Source of the DNA: Phycisphaerales bacterium
GTDB taxonomy: Bacteria; Planctomycetota; Phycisphaerae; Phycisphaerales; UBA1924
Direction of reading: 5' to 3'
DNA length: 64,000 nt
NCBI GenBank assembly: GCA_020831775.1
Contig: JAFIFZ010000079.1
Coordinates: forward strand, 248,001-312,000
Shown here: positions 24,069 to 31,503 of the stretch, piece by piece
How the letters are laid out: every line of letters begins with the position of its first letter
Numbering within the stretch: position 1 is the first letter of the stretch
The notes under the pieces: generated by a model
Databases searched by the model: none
Told to the model about the DNA's origin: nothing
What the model saw: only the letters and a program-made list of their open reading frames with translations
Translations under genes and position numbers: made by a program

Positions 24069-26126
24069 TCAACGCTCGCCCGGCGCTCCGGTCAGCACCA
24101 CGCTCCGCCCCGGCCCGGGCTCCAGCGTCACGACCCACGCCAGCTCCAACGGCAGGCAGACGCTCTCATCGTCGAAGCAATACGCCATCGACGCCTCGAC
24201 GATCAGCGTCTCTGCGCCGAACCCCTCGAGAACTTCGACCTCCAGCGGGAGCGTCGGACGCGTCACGGTCCGCTGCGCGACCACCTTGTACTCGTCCCCT
24301 TCGCTACTCGTGCGGACGCGCACGCTCGCGGGAAACTCGGGGTTGATCTTCGCCCCTTCGGGCAGATCCGCCCGGATCTCGATCGAGATCGATCGCCCGA
24401 CATCGACCGCCGCCGTCACGCGCGCCGCCCCCTCCGGCTCGGCCTCGGCGTCGTCCGAGAGCCCGGCAATCATCACCTCGCGCCAAGGGCGCTCGCGGAT
24501 CTCGCCCGGGTCGCCGGCGTCGATCATCACCACACGGTGGTTGTTGGTGTCGGCGACGAACAACACCGAATCGTCGGGGTTGAATTCGACGCCCGCGGGC
24601 TCGTACAGGCGCAGCGACGCGGGGCCGTCGCCCCCGCCCGCCCAAGTCGTGCTGCGCTGCTGCGCGGGGTCGATGAGCTTGATCTTGTCGTTGTAGCTGT
24701 CGGCGATGAGCAGCAGCTCGCCGCCCTCGGCGTCGATCAGCGTGACACACAAGGGGTGCTGCAGCTTCGCCTGGGGGTACACCCCGTCGACATCGCCGAA
24801 GTAGAACAGCCCGTTCTCGCGCACGCTCGGCGCGCGGAAGCCGACAACCGTCCGCACCAGCGCCGGGTCAGACCCGAAATCGACCACACGGATGCCCGAA
24901 GACTCCGAGTCGGCGAAGTACAGGCGCTCGCCGTCGCGAGAGAGCGCAAGCCCCGAGGGCTGCGCCAGCGCCGCCTCGGGCGCCGGCGCGTCGAAGCTGT
25001 TCTCGATGCCCGAGCCCGCGATCGCGCGGGTATCCAGCGACTCGAGGTCGGTCGCCCAGATCTGGTGCGGGCCCGCCATCGCGATGTAGAGCGTCCGCCC
25101 GTCGCGCGACAGCTCCAGATCCCACGGCGAGCTCAGCCCCTGCTCACGCCCCGAACGCCCGCCCGCGCGGTCGTAGCTCTGCTCGCCGGTACCCACCAGC
25201 GTGCCGAGGCTGAAGGTCGCCATGTCGATCGCGCGCACGGCGTGGTTGCCCCGGTCGGCGACAAACAGCCGCCCCCCCGCCGCGTCGTACGCCATCCCCT
25301 CGGGCTTGTGGAACCTCGCGTCTTCGGCAAAGCCATCGGCGAAACCCGCGTCCTTCCCGCCGATCACGCGCACGACCCTCGCCCGCCCGTCGCTGTCCGG
25401 ATAGGTCGTGATCACCACACGGTGGTTGGCGCTGTCGGCGATCGCCAGCAGCGCAGGCCGATCCCCGTGAGCGCGCAGCACGCGCACCTTGCCCGGATAG
25501 TTCAGCCCCGTCGCGGGGCGCACCTGCGCATCGAGGTCGAACTCGACGCGCCGCTCCGCCAGCGTCCCGTTTTCTCTTGCAAGCTCCAGCGCCCGGGCGA
25601 TCGCCTCGTCGAGCAGCTCGCGCCGGCCTTCGCCGGCGGTCTGCCCGATGATCTTCCCGTCCGCCCCGATCAGCACGAAGGTCGGCCACGCCCTCGCCCG
25701 GTACTGCCGCCAGATCGCAAACGAATCGTCGACCACCACCGGGTGCTCGATCCCGTATCGGAACATCGCGTTGCGGATCCGGTCCCGCTCGCCCTCGGCG
25801 GTGAACTTCGCCGAGTGCACCCCGATCACGACGAACGGCTCCTCGGCGTACTTCGCTTCGAGGTACTTCAGGTCGGGGATCACATGCAGGCAGTTGATGC
25901 AGCAGTAGGTCCAGAAGTCCAGCAGGACGACATGGCCCTTCAGCTCGTCCGACAGCCGCAGCGGCCGGTCGGTGTTCAGCCAGCCCAGGTTCGGTTCAAG
26001 CTCTGGCGCATCGCGGAGGATCTGCGCCCCCGCGATCGACCGCCAGACCGAAGGCCCGCCCACCACCACTGCGAGAGCGACAGCGAAGAACACCAGAAAC
26101 CGACCGGTCCGACCGATGCTTGTCAT
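24069..26126 (-). CDS. Thioredoxin-like/NHL-repeat protein (NHLRC2-type)
   Basis: This 685-residue protein has an N-terminal membrane anchor or signal (about 8-30), a thioredoxin-like domain with the atypical motif FWTYCCINCLHV (C75, C76, C79), and a cis-Pro stretch RARAWPTFVLIGADG. A six-bladed NHL beta-propeller follows, with repeats such as LLAIADSANHRVVI, RLFVADRGNHAVRAID, LLLIADSYNDKIKLID and VLFVADTNNHRVVMID, then a C-terminal beta domain (about 590-685). Architecture and the CCINC motif match animal NHLRC2 and its bacterial relatives. Its function is unsettled; a periplasmic redox role is plausible given the many other thioredoxin-fold exports here. It lies 32 bp downstream of the pseudouridine synthase gene. 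Confidence 0.88.
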   Translation of the reverse strand: MTSIGRTGRFLVFFAVALAVVVGGPSVWRSIAGAQILRDAPELEPNLGWLNTDRPLRLSDELKGHVVLLDFWTYCCINCLHVIPDLKYLEAKYAEEPFVVIGVHSAKFTAEGERDRIRNAMFRYGIEHPVVVDDSFAIWRQYRARAWPTFVLIGADGKIIGQTAGEGRRELLDEAIARALELARENGTLAERRVEFDLDAQVRPATGLNYPGKVRVLRAHGDRPALLAIADSANHRVVITTYPDSDGRARVVRVIGGKDAGFADGFAEDARFHKPEGMAYDAAGGRLFVADRGNHAVRAIDMATFSLGTLVGTGEQSYDRAGGRSGREQGLSSPWDLELSRDGRTLYIAMAGPHQIWATDLESLDTRAIAGSGIENSFDAPAPEAALAQPSGLALSRDGERLYFADSESSGIRVVDFGSDPALVRTVVGFRAPSVRENGLFYFGDVDGVYPQAKLQHPLCVTLIDAEGGELLLIADSYNDKIKLIDPAQQRSTTWAGGGDGPASLRLYEPAGVEFNPDDSVLFVADTNNHRVVMIDAGDPGEIRERPWREVMIAGLSDDAEAEPEGAARVTAAVDVGRSISIEIRADLPEGAKINPEFPASVRVRTSSEGDEYKVVAQRTVTRPTLPLEVEVLEGFGAETLIVEASMAYCFDDESVCLPLELAWVVTLEPGPGRSVVLTGAPGER

Positions 26127-26158
26127 CGCCGCGCTCGCTTTCGATCTTTCGCCTCGGT

Positions 26159-27331
26159 TCACGATCCGCCGCCCGACCGTTCGAGCCCGAACCGCTCCAG
26201 CGGCACGGTCTGCTCGACCACCACCGCTTCGACCGACGCGCCCCGCAGATGCTCGATCAGGCCCCGCATGTCTTCTGGGGACGGGGCCGCGAAGCTCGCC
26301 GCCTCGCCCGTGATCGGGTGCTCGAAGGCGAGCAACGCCGCGTGGAGCATCTGGCGTGCCGCCAGCACCTCGCCGCCGGCACCCTGAAACACCCGCCCCC
26401 CGTACATCGTGTCGCCCACGATCGGCCAGCCCAGGTGCGACAAGTGCACGCGGATCTGGTGCGTCCTGCCCGTTTTGAGCTCCAGCTCCACCAGCGAAAA
26501 ATCCTGATCCCCCACCGATCGCCCGTGCAGCCGGTACCGCTCGCGCACGCGGCAAATCGTGATCGCGTTTTTGCCCAGTTCGTCGTGCCGCACGACCTGC
26601 TTCTCTCGGTATCCCTTGGCGCGGCTCTGGTGCGGGCCGATCGGAAAATCGATCACCTGCTCGTCGGGCTCGACGCGCCCCTGCACCACCGCCAGGTACC
26701 GCTTGTCGACCTTGCGGTGCTCGAACTGTCGCCCGAGCTTCCAGTGCGCCTCGTCGTCCTTGGCGAAGACAATGCACCCGGTCGTGTCGCGGTCGAGCCG
26801 GTGCACCACGCCCGGACGCGCAAACTCCTCGCCCACGCCCGACAGCGAGCCCCCCGACCGATGCTCGAAGTGCCACGCCAGCCCGTTGATCAGCGTCCCC
26901 ATCAGCTCGCCCCGCGCCGGGTGCACGATCACATCCGGACGCTTGTTCAGCACGATCAGGTGCGCGTCCTCAAACAGCACATCCAGCGCCATCTCCTCGG
27001 GCCGGATGTGCTTGCCCGGGGGCGGCGGAAGCAGAATGTCCACCACATCGCCGATGCGCAGCTTTGTCGAGGCACGCGACGCGACACCGTTCACAAACGC
27101 CGCGCCCTCGTCGATGAGGCGCTGCACCTGCGTGCGGCTCATGAACCCGATGCGTTGTGTGAGGTACTTGTCCAGCCGCGACCCGCGGTCGCGCTGCAGC
27201 TCGAAACGGACGCGGATCGGATCGTCCGCGTCAGACTCTTCCCACGCCTTGCGGACCGCCTCCTGGTCGACCTGCCCGCCTGGAAGAATGAGATCCGGCG
27301 TCGGACCGGGCCCGGGCGCCCCGGCGTTCAT
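26159..27331 (-). CDS. RluD-family 23S rRNA pseudouridine synthase
   Basis: The protein has 390 residues with an N-terminal S4 RNA-binding domain (RLDKYLTQRI...SRTQVQRLIDEGAAFVNG) and the RsuA/RluA catalytic domain with the active-site Asp in VVHRLDRDTTGCIVFAKDD. LKTGRTHQIRVHLSHLGWPIVGDTMYG is also diagnostic. It is most like RluD (U1911/1915/1917 of 23S rRNA), but the exact site cannot be assigned. An acidic N-terminal extension of about 45 residues is unusual. The start overlaps the upstream gene's stop as ATGA (27328-27331), so translation is coupled. Confidence 0.9.
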   Translation of the reverse strand: MNAGAPGPGPTPDLILPGGQVDQEAVRKAWEESDADDPIRVRFELQRDRGSRLDKYLTQRIGFMSRTQVQRLIDEGAAFVNGVASRASTKLRIGDVVDILLPPPPGKHIRPEEMALDVLFEDAHLIVLNKRPDVIVHPARGELMGTLINGLAWHFEHRSGGSLSGVGEEFARPGVVHRLDRDTTGCIVFAKDDEAHWKLGRQFEHRKVDKRYLAVVQGRVEPDEQVIDFPIGPHQSRAKGYREKQVVRHDELGKNAITICRVRERYRLHGRSVGDQDFSLVELELKTGRTHQIRVHLSHLGWPIVGDTMYGGRVFQGAGGEVLAARQMLHAALLAFEHPITGEAASFAAPSPEDMRGLIEHLRGASVEAVVVEQTVPLERFGLERSGGGS

Positions 27332-28212
27332 CCAGCCCCGCCGTCGCCAGCGCCGCGTTCCCCGTCACCAGTCCCCTGCTCACCGGCCCCCTGCCCGTCC
27401 TGGCCGGGAGCGCCCTCGTCGCCCGGCGAACGCTGGCCCTCGAGCTGTTCCATCAACTCCGGGTCGAACATCTGGATGTCCAGCTCTTCTCCGGACTCGG
27501 CGGCTGCCTCCGGCTCGACCGGAACCTCCGCCCGACGCACCGGCTCGGGCACATCGCCCAGCTCGCCGAGCCCCGCGATCCGCGCCCGCGCGATCGCCGC
27601 GATCTGCGGGAACGCACGCGTCTCGGCCAGCTCGATCACCTGCTGATAGAAGCCTTCGGCATCGCCGATGCTCCCCCGCGACTCGGCGATCGCGCCGAGC
27701 CCGAAGAGCGCGCTCGCGGCGTGCAGCGTCCCGCCGCTCCGCGTCCGGTTTGTTTCCAACACCTCGCGGTAGAGCGCCTCGGCCTGCGAGAGGGCGTGAT
27801 CGACACCCGCGGCGTCGAGCAGGTCTTCCTCGGTCAAGAGCTCGCCGTCGGGCCCGATCGCCGCGCCGGGCGCAACACCCTTGCGGGCCGCCCGCAGCCA
27901 CGCGTCGGCGGCGCCGAGCCTGGCCATCGAGCCCACGCCGCGGACATTGCCCCGCTCGCGAGCCACCCGCAGGTACTGCTCGGGCAGCGCATCGCCCGAT
28001 GCGGCCACCAGCGACAGCTCCTCGAACGCCCGGTCGATGCGGTCACGCTCGCGCGTGGTCGACCAGTTGCGGTAGGCGACGACGCCGAAAATCAGCGCGA
28101 TCACCAGCAGCGCCGGCGTCGACCACTTCCGCAGAAAGTCGATGAAATCCTGGTTGATCCGGGATTCCTCGAGCCCCGCACCTTCCCGGATCTGGCTCTG
28201 GCGTTCGTCCAT
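27328..28212 (-). CDS. Single-pass membrane protein with TPR-like domain
   Basis: The protein has 294 residues: a cytosolic N-terminus, one membrane helix (about 31-48, ALLVIALIFGVVAYRNW), then a helical repeat region with alanine-rich helices (ALSQAEALYREVLETN, ASALFGLGAIAESRGSIGDAEGFYQQVIEL). The layout resembles YfgM/tetratricopeptide anchors that interact with the Sec translocon or outer-membrane assembly; this is inference only. The last 30 or so residues are a Gly/Glu/Gln/Asp low-complexity tail encoded by a G-rich repeat similar to intergenic repeats elsewhere. Confidence 0.68.
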   Translation of the reverse strand: MDERQSQIREGAGLEESRINQDFIDFLRKWSTPALLVIALIFGVVAYRNWSTTRERDRIDRAFEELSLVAASGDALPEQYLRVARERGNVRGVGSMARLGAADAWLRAARKGVAPGAAIGPDGELLTEEDLLDAAGVDHALSQAEALYREVLETNRTRSGGTLHAASALFGLGAIAESRGSIGDAEGFYQQVIELAETRAFPQIAAIARARIAGLGELGDVPEPVRRAEVPVEPEAAAESGEELDIQMFDPELMEQLEGQRSPGDEGAPGQDGQGAGEQGTGDGERGAGDGGAG

Positions 28213-28368
28213 CAGCTCACTCTGCTCTTGCCCTGCGCCGCCAAACGCCCGAGCCCCGACAAGGGACCGACCGCCGCCGGCTCATCAACCGGGAAAACAC
28301 GCCCGAGAGATGATGCTAGGGATCCACCCCCGCCCGCGACGCTCGCGCCCCAGACCCGAGCCAGACCC

Positions 28369-29376
28369 TCAGCCCGCCCCCCAGCCCGACCAAAACCGCC
28401 ACGGCGTGCCCGATTCAAGCATCCGGGCCGGGACCAGCCGCTCGCGGATCAACCCCGCAAGCTCCTCAATGCCCTCCCCCGTCTGAGCGCTGACCTCGAT
28501 ATCCACCGCCCCCCCCGGCGGCCCCAGATCCCGCCGCAGCCCAACACGGAGCACCGAAACCCCGCGCCCCACACCCCACACCCCACGCCCTGCATCTGCG
28601 GCCAAGCAGCCAGTGCCACATTCCCCGAAGCATTCGAGCACCAGGTCCGCCTGTGCGACCACCTCCGCCGCGATGGACGCAGCCTCCGCCTCGACCCCCT
28701 CTGCCTCGCGGATCCCCGGCGTATCGACATACCGCACCGCCAGCCCCCCGACCTCCAGCAGCAGCCCGATATGGTCGCGGGTCGTCCCCGGCTCGTCGGC
28801 GACCGCCGCCACCGACCGGCCGGCCAGCGTGTTCAGCAGGGTCGATTTGCCGATGTTCGCCGGGCCGACCGCCGCCACCAACGGCGGCTCGATCAGCCTC
28901 GCCAGCACGCGGTCCCGTTCCGGATCGCTCTGGCCCCCCGCCCGCCAGAGCTCCGGCTGCCTGAGCAAAAGGTCGATCGCCAGCGGGCTCTGGGCCTCGG
29001 CCAACGCCGCGAGCATCCGGGCCTCGATCAGGTCGCTGGCCTCCGGATACAGGAGCGCCAGGGCCTCGTCGTCAGCCCCGGCCCGGACCGCGCCCCGGGC
29101 TTGCAGCTCATAAACGACAGCCTTCATCACCGCCGGCCCCCCGTGCGGCATCACCTGCGTCAGACCCTCCGACCAGCAGACCACCAGCCCCCGGTCAACG
29201 CCCCAAAGGTCCGCCAGCACCATCGACCCGGGCCCGACCCGCGGCAGACCGATCTCTTGGAGCCGTGAAGTTTCGCCGAGAAGATCGACCACCCCGATCG
29301 CACCCGGACGCGACCGGTCTGTCGCGACGCGGAAGCGCCAGCCGCCACGACCGGCCCCCGACATAGCCCCGGTCAT
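28369..29376 (-). CDS. Degenerate MnmE (TrmE)-like GTPase
   Basis: This 335-residue protein resembles the GTPase half of MnmE. It has the N-terminal GAIGVVDL-type segment, a helical region, and a G domain with G1 GPANIGKS (171-178), GTTRD (197-201), G3 DTPG (218-221) and a G5-like SAQTGEGI (296-303). It is about 120 residues shorter than true MnmE and lacks the C-terminal Cys motif (CxGK) needed for tRNA wobble modification. The G4 NKxD motif is not found; its place holds a Gly/Val/Arg-rich run (about 259-285) encoded by an intergenic-type repeat. It may be a diverged planctomycete paralogue or a decaying gene. It overlaps coaX by ATGA. Confidence 0.75.
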   Translation of the reverse strand: MTGAMSGAGRGGWRFRVATDRSRPGAIGVVDLLGETSRLQEIGLPRVGPGSMVLADLWGVDRGLVVCWSEGLTQVMPHGGPAVMKAVVYELQARGAVRAGADDEALALLYPEASDLIEARMLAALAEAQSPLAIDLLLRQPELWRAGGQSDPERDRVLARLIEPPLVAAVGPANIGKSTLLNTLAGRSVAAVADEPGTTRDHIGLLLEVGGLAVRYVDTPGIREAEGVEAEAASIAAEVVAQADLVLECFGECGTGCLAADAGRGVWGVGRGVSVLRVGLRRDLGPPGGAVDIEVSAQTGEGIEELAGLIRERLVPARMLESGTPWRFWSGWGAG

Positions 29377-30152
29377 GGCCCGTCGTCGCCCTCGGCGTTG
29401 CGCCGGCAGGCCTCGTGGATCCCGATCAGTTGCAGGTCCGGCACGATGTGCTCGACCACCGAGTCGCCGGCTTCAAAGAGCACCGGCGCGTCGCCACCCG
29501 TCGCGATCACGCGCGGGTATCCCCCGTACGCCTCGGCGTACCGGTCCAGAAGCTCCCGCACCGCCCCGCGAACGGCGGCGAAGACCCCCAGCCGCATCGC
29601 CTCCTCGGTCACCTTGCCGAAGGGTCGGTCGGCCCCGACGGGGCTGAAGGCGACCTCGGGCAATGCCGCGGTGCCCTCGTGCAGCGAACGCAGCATCATC
29701 GAGAGGCCGGGCAGAATCGCCCCGCCCTGAAATATCCCCTCGCCATCGACAAAGTCGGCGGTCACCGCCGTCCCCGCGTCGATCACCAGGCAGGCCTGCT
29801 TCGACTTGGAGTACGCGCCCAGGGCGTTGAGCAGGCGGTCTTGCCCGACCCGCTCGGGGCTCTGGACATCGTGCAGCAGCGGGATCGGGACATCCCGCCC
29901 GATGCGGTACACGCCCCCACCCACCTCGCCGAGGTCCCGTTCCAGCCCCTCGGCCAGCGCGGGATTGACCGTCGCGACGACGACCATCGCCCCGCCATCC
30001 TCATCGAGCCTCGACCGGACGGCCGAAGCGATTTCCGAGGGTGTCGAATTGGCAACCGACTCGGGCCGGTGCAGCCCCTCGGGGTCGAACAGGCCCAGAC
30101 GCGTGCGAGAATTGCCGATCGCAACGGCGAGGATGCTGGCTGGGGCTTCCAT
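29373..30152 (-). CDS. coaX: Type III pantothenate kinase
   Basis: This 259-residue kinase performs the first step of coenzyme A synthesis with the ASKHA fold. Signatures are ILAVAIGNSRTRLGLFD (phosphate 1), QDRLLNALGA, ACLVIDAGTAVTADFVDGEG (with the catalytic Asp) and GGAILPGLSMMLRSL. The ATG at 30152 gives the family-standard start. Its stop overlaps the start of the MnmE-like GTPase gene (29373-29376). The divergent neighbour begins 46 bp away, so promoters must be compact. Confidence 0.9.
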   Translation of the reverse strand: MEAPASILAVAIGNSRTRLGLFDPEGLHRPESVANSTPSEIASAVRSRLDEDGGAMVVVATVNPALAEGLERDLGEVGGGVYRIGRDVPIPLLHDVQSPERVGQDRLLNALGAYSKSKQACLVIDAGTAVTADFVDGEGIFQGGAILPGLSMMLRSLHEGTAALPEVAFSPVGADRPFGKVTEEAMRLGVFAAVRGAVRELLDRYAEAYGGYPRVIATGGDAPVLFEAGDSVVEHIVPDLQLIGIHEACRRNAEGDDGP

Positions 30153-30198
30153 AAGGAAGCTGAGCGTAGCGTCGGGAGCCGATATAGGCTTGCCGCCG

Positions 30199-31212
30199 AT
30201 GCCGCAGTGCGTGATCGACAACTCGCTGACCCGCCTGGAAGTCCCGGGCTTCCGCTACCCGCTGGGGGTGTTCCCCACCAGCGAGCTGACGCCCCGCCCG
30301 GGGTTCGCCGTGAGCTTCGAGCCAGCCGACGGGGGCGAGAGCGCCGAGGACGGGGCCGAGTGGGAGGAGTGGCCCGACCGCTACGCCTACGAGGTGGTGG
30401 TCTCGTCCGAGCGGCTGCCGGCGATGGTCTCGTCCCTCCTGCCCCTGCTGCCCGGCCGGGTCTACCCCATCCTCGATGTGCTCGGACGCGACGCGTACCG
30501 CGAGATCGACCCGTTCATCTCCTACGAGCTCGTTGGGCTGGACCGGTTCATCGATGGGATCCGACGCTACCGGCCCTTTCTCTACGAGGACGGGCTCTGC
30601 GGCTTCGGCGCCATGTGCGACGATCCGTTCATCTACCTCGTGATCGATGAGCACAAAAACCTCGTCCTGCGGGTGACCCCAGAAGACCGCGAGCGGGTCG
30701 AGAAAATTCTCCGTTCCTTCGATCTTGAGCAGATCGAGGACCCTGTTGGGATCGACGCGGCCGACCACGAGCACCGCTCTGTCCTGCTCGCCCCCGAGGA
30801 CAAGCCCGAATTTCTTAGCGTCGACGAGGTCGTCGAACGCCTTCGCGACGAGTGGCGGCTGACCCTCAACATCGACATCGAGTCGAACACAGACGACGAC
30901 GGCCGGGAGCTCGGCGTCACCGCCTGGCGCTGCCTGGTGCGGGTGAACACCGAAGAAAACCCGGACCCGAAGTACGCCGAGGTGCTGATGGAAGCGCCGA
31001 ATTTCCGGTGCGCCGAGGAAGGCTGCCAGGAAGCGACAATCCGGAGGCTGGGGCTCGACGAGGCCTCGCTGATCGACCTCATGACGATCAGCGCCGACCG
31101 CGTCCGGCCCGAAACCCTCAAGCGCTGGCTGGCTGGGCGGAGGCAGGAGGCTTCGGAAATGCTTTCTGATCTCCCCGATACGCGGATCCACCGGGTCCGG
31201 TGGCTCGGATAA
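30199..31212 (+). CDS. Hypothetical protein, divergent from coaX
   Basis: The protein has 337 residues, cytosolic by appearance and strongly acidic. The N-terminal part (VIDNSLTRLEVPGFRYPLGVFPTSELTPRPGFAVSF) leads into a domain with YEVVVSSERLPAMVSSLLPLLPGRVYPILDVLGRDAYREIDPFISYE. This has the look of a compact alpha/beta domain that measures or binds something, but I recognise no family. A C-terminal Cys pair in FRCAEEGCQE could bind metal. It starts at an ATG 46 bp from the coaX start and is followed by the secretin after a 291-bp gap. Confidence 0.62.
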   Translation: MPQCVIDNSLTRLEVPGFRYPLGVFPTSELTPRPGFAVSFEPADGGESAEDGAEWEEWPDRYAYEVVVSSERLPAMVSSLLPLLPGRVYPILDVLGRDAYREIDPFISYELVGLDRFIDGIRRYRPFLYEDGLCGFGAMCDDPFIYLVIDEHKNLVLRVTPEDRERVEKILRSFDLEQIEDPVGIDAADHEHRSVLLAPEDKPEFLSVDEVVERLRDEWRLTLNIDIESNTDDDGRELGVTAWRCLVRVNTEENPDPKYAEVLMEAPNFRCAEEGCQEATIRRLGLDEASLIDLMTISADRVRPETLKRWLAGRRQEASEMLSDLPDTRIHRVRWLG

Positions 31213-31232
31213 CCGATCGCGCCGGGGGCGGG

Positions 31233-31261
31233 TTGCGTTGGCGGCCGGGGGGGAGTATCTT
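31233..31261 (+). promoter_or_regulatory. Candidate promoter for the secretin gene
   Basis: TTGCGT (31233-31238) and TATCTT (31256-31261) are 17 bases apart in the 291-bp gap before the secretin, about 240 bases upstream of its ATG. This implies a long 5' leader with several GC-rich inverted words but no recognised riboswitch. Confidence 0.4.
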
Positions 31262-31503
31262 CCCGGGCCGCGGCGGCAATGCCGCTCGGGGTCTCGCCGG
31301 AGACCCTTCCGGGTGCCGACCACACGACCTGCCTTCGGTCGGCTCCAGGCGCGGACGAAATCGGTGAGGGGCGCACGCGCGTCCCTCGGCGGAAGCACCA
31401 CACCCCCCGTTGACGCGGAGCCCGGGTTCTTCAATCAGACACGCACATGGGTCGCAGACCGGGCGTCGCTGTCCGTTGCCCGCGACCGGGATGGAGATCG
31501 GCC

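Noticed and set aside
28369-29376. Annotation as a true tRNA-modification GTPase MnmE
   Set aside because: The length, missing NKxD and missing C-terminal Cys motif make that function unsafe; it is recorded as MnmE-like only.
31213-31503. Possible riboswitch in the 291-bp secretin leader
   Set aside because: Several GC-rich inverted words exist, but none matches a riboswitch core I can name.
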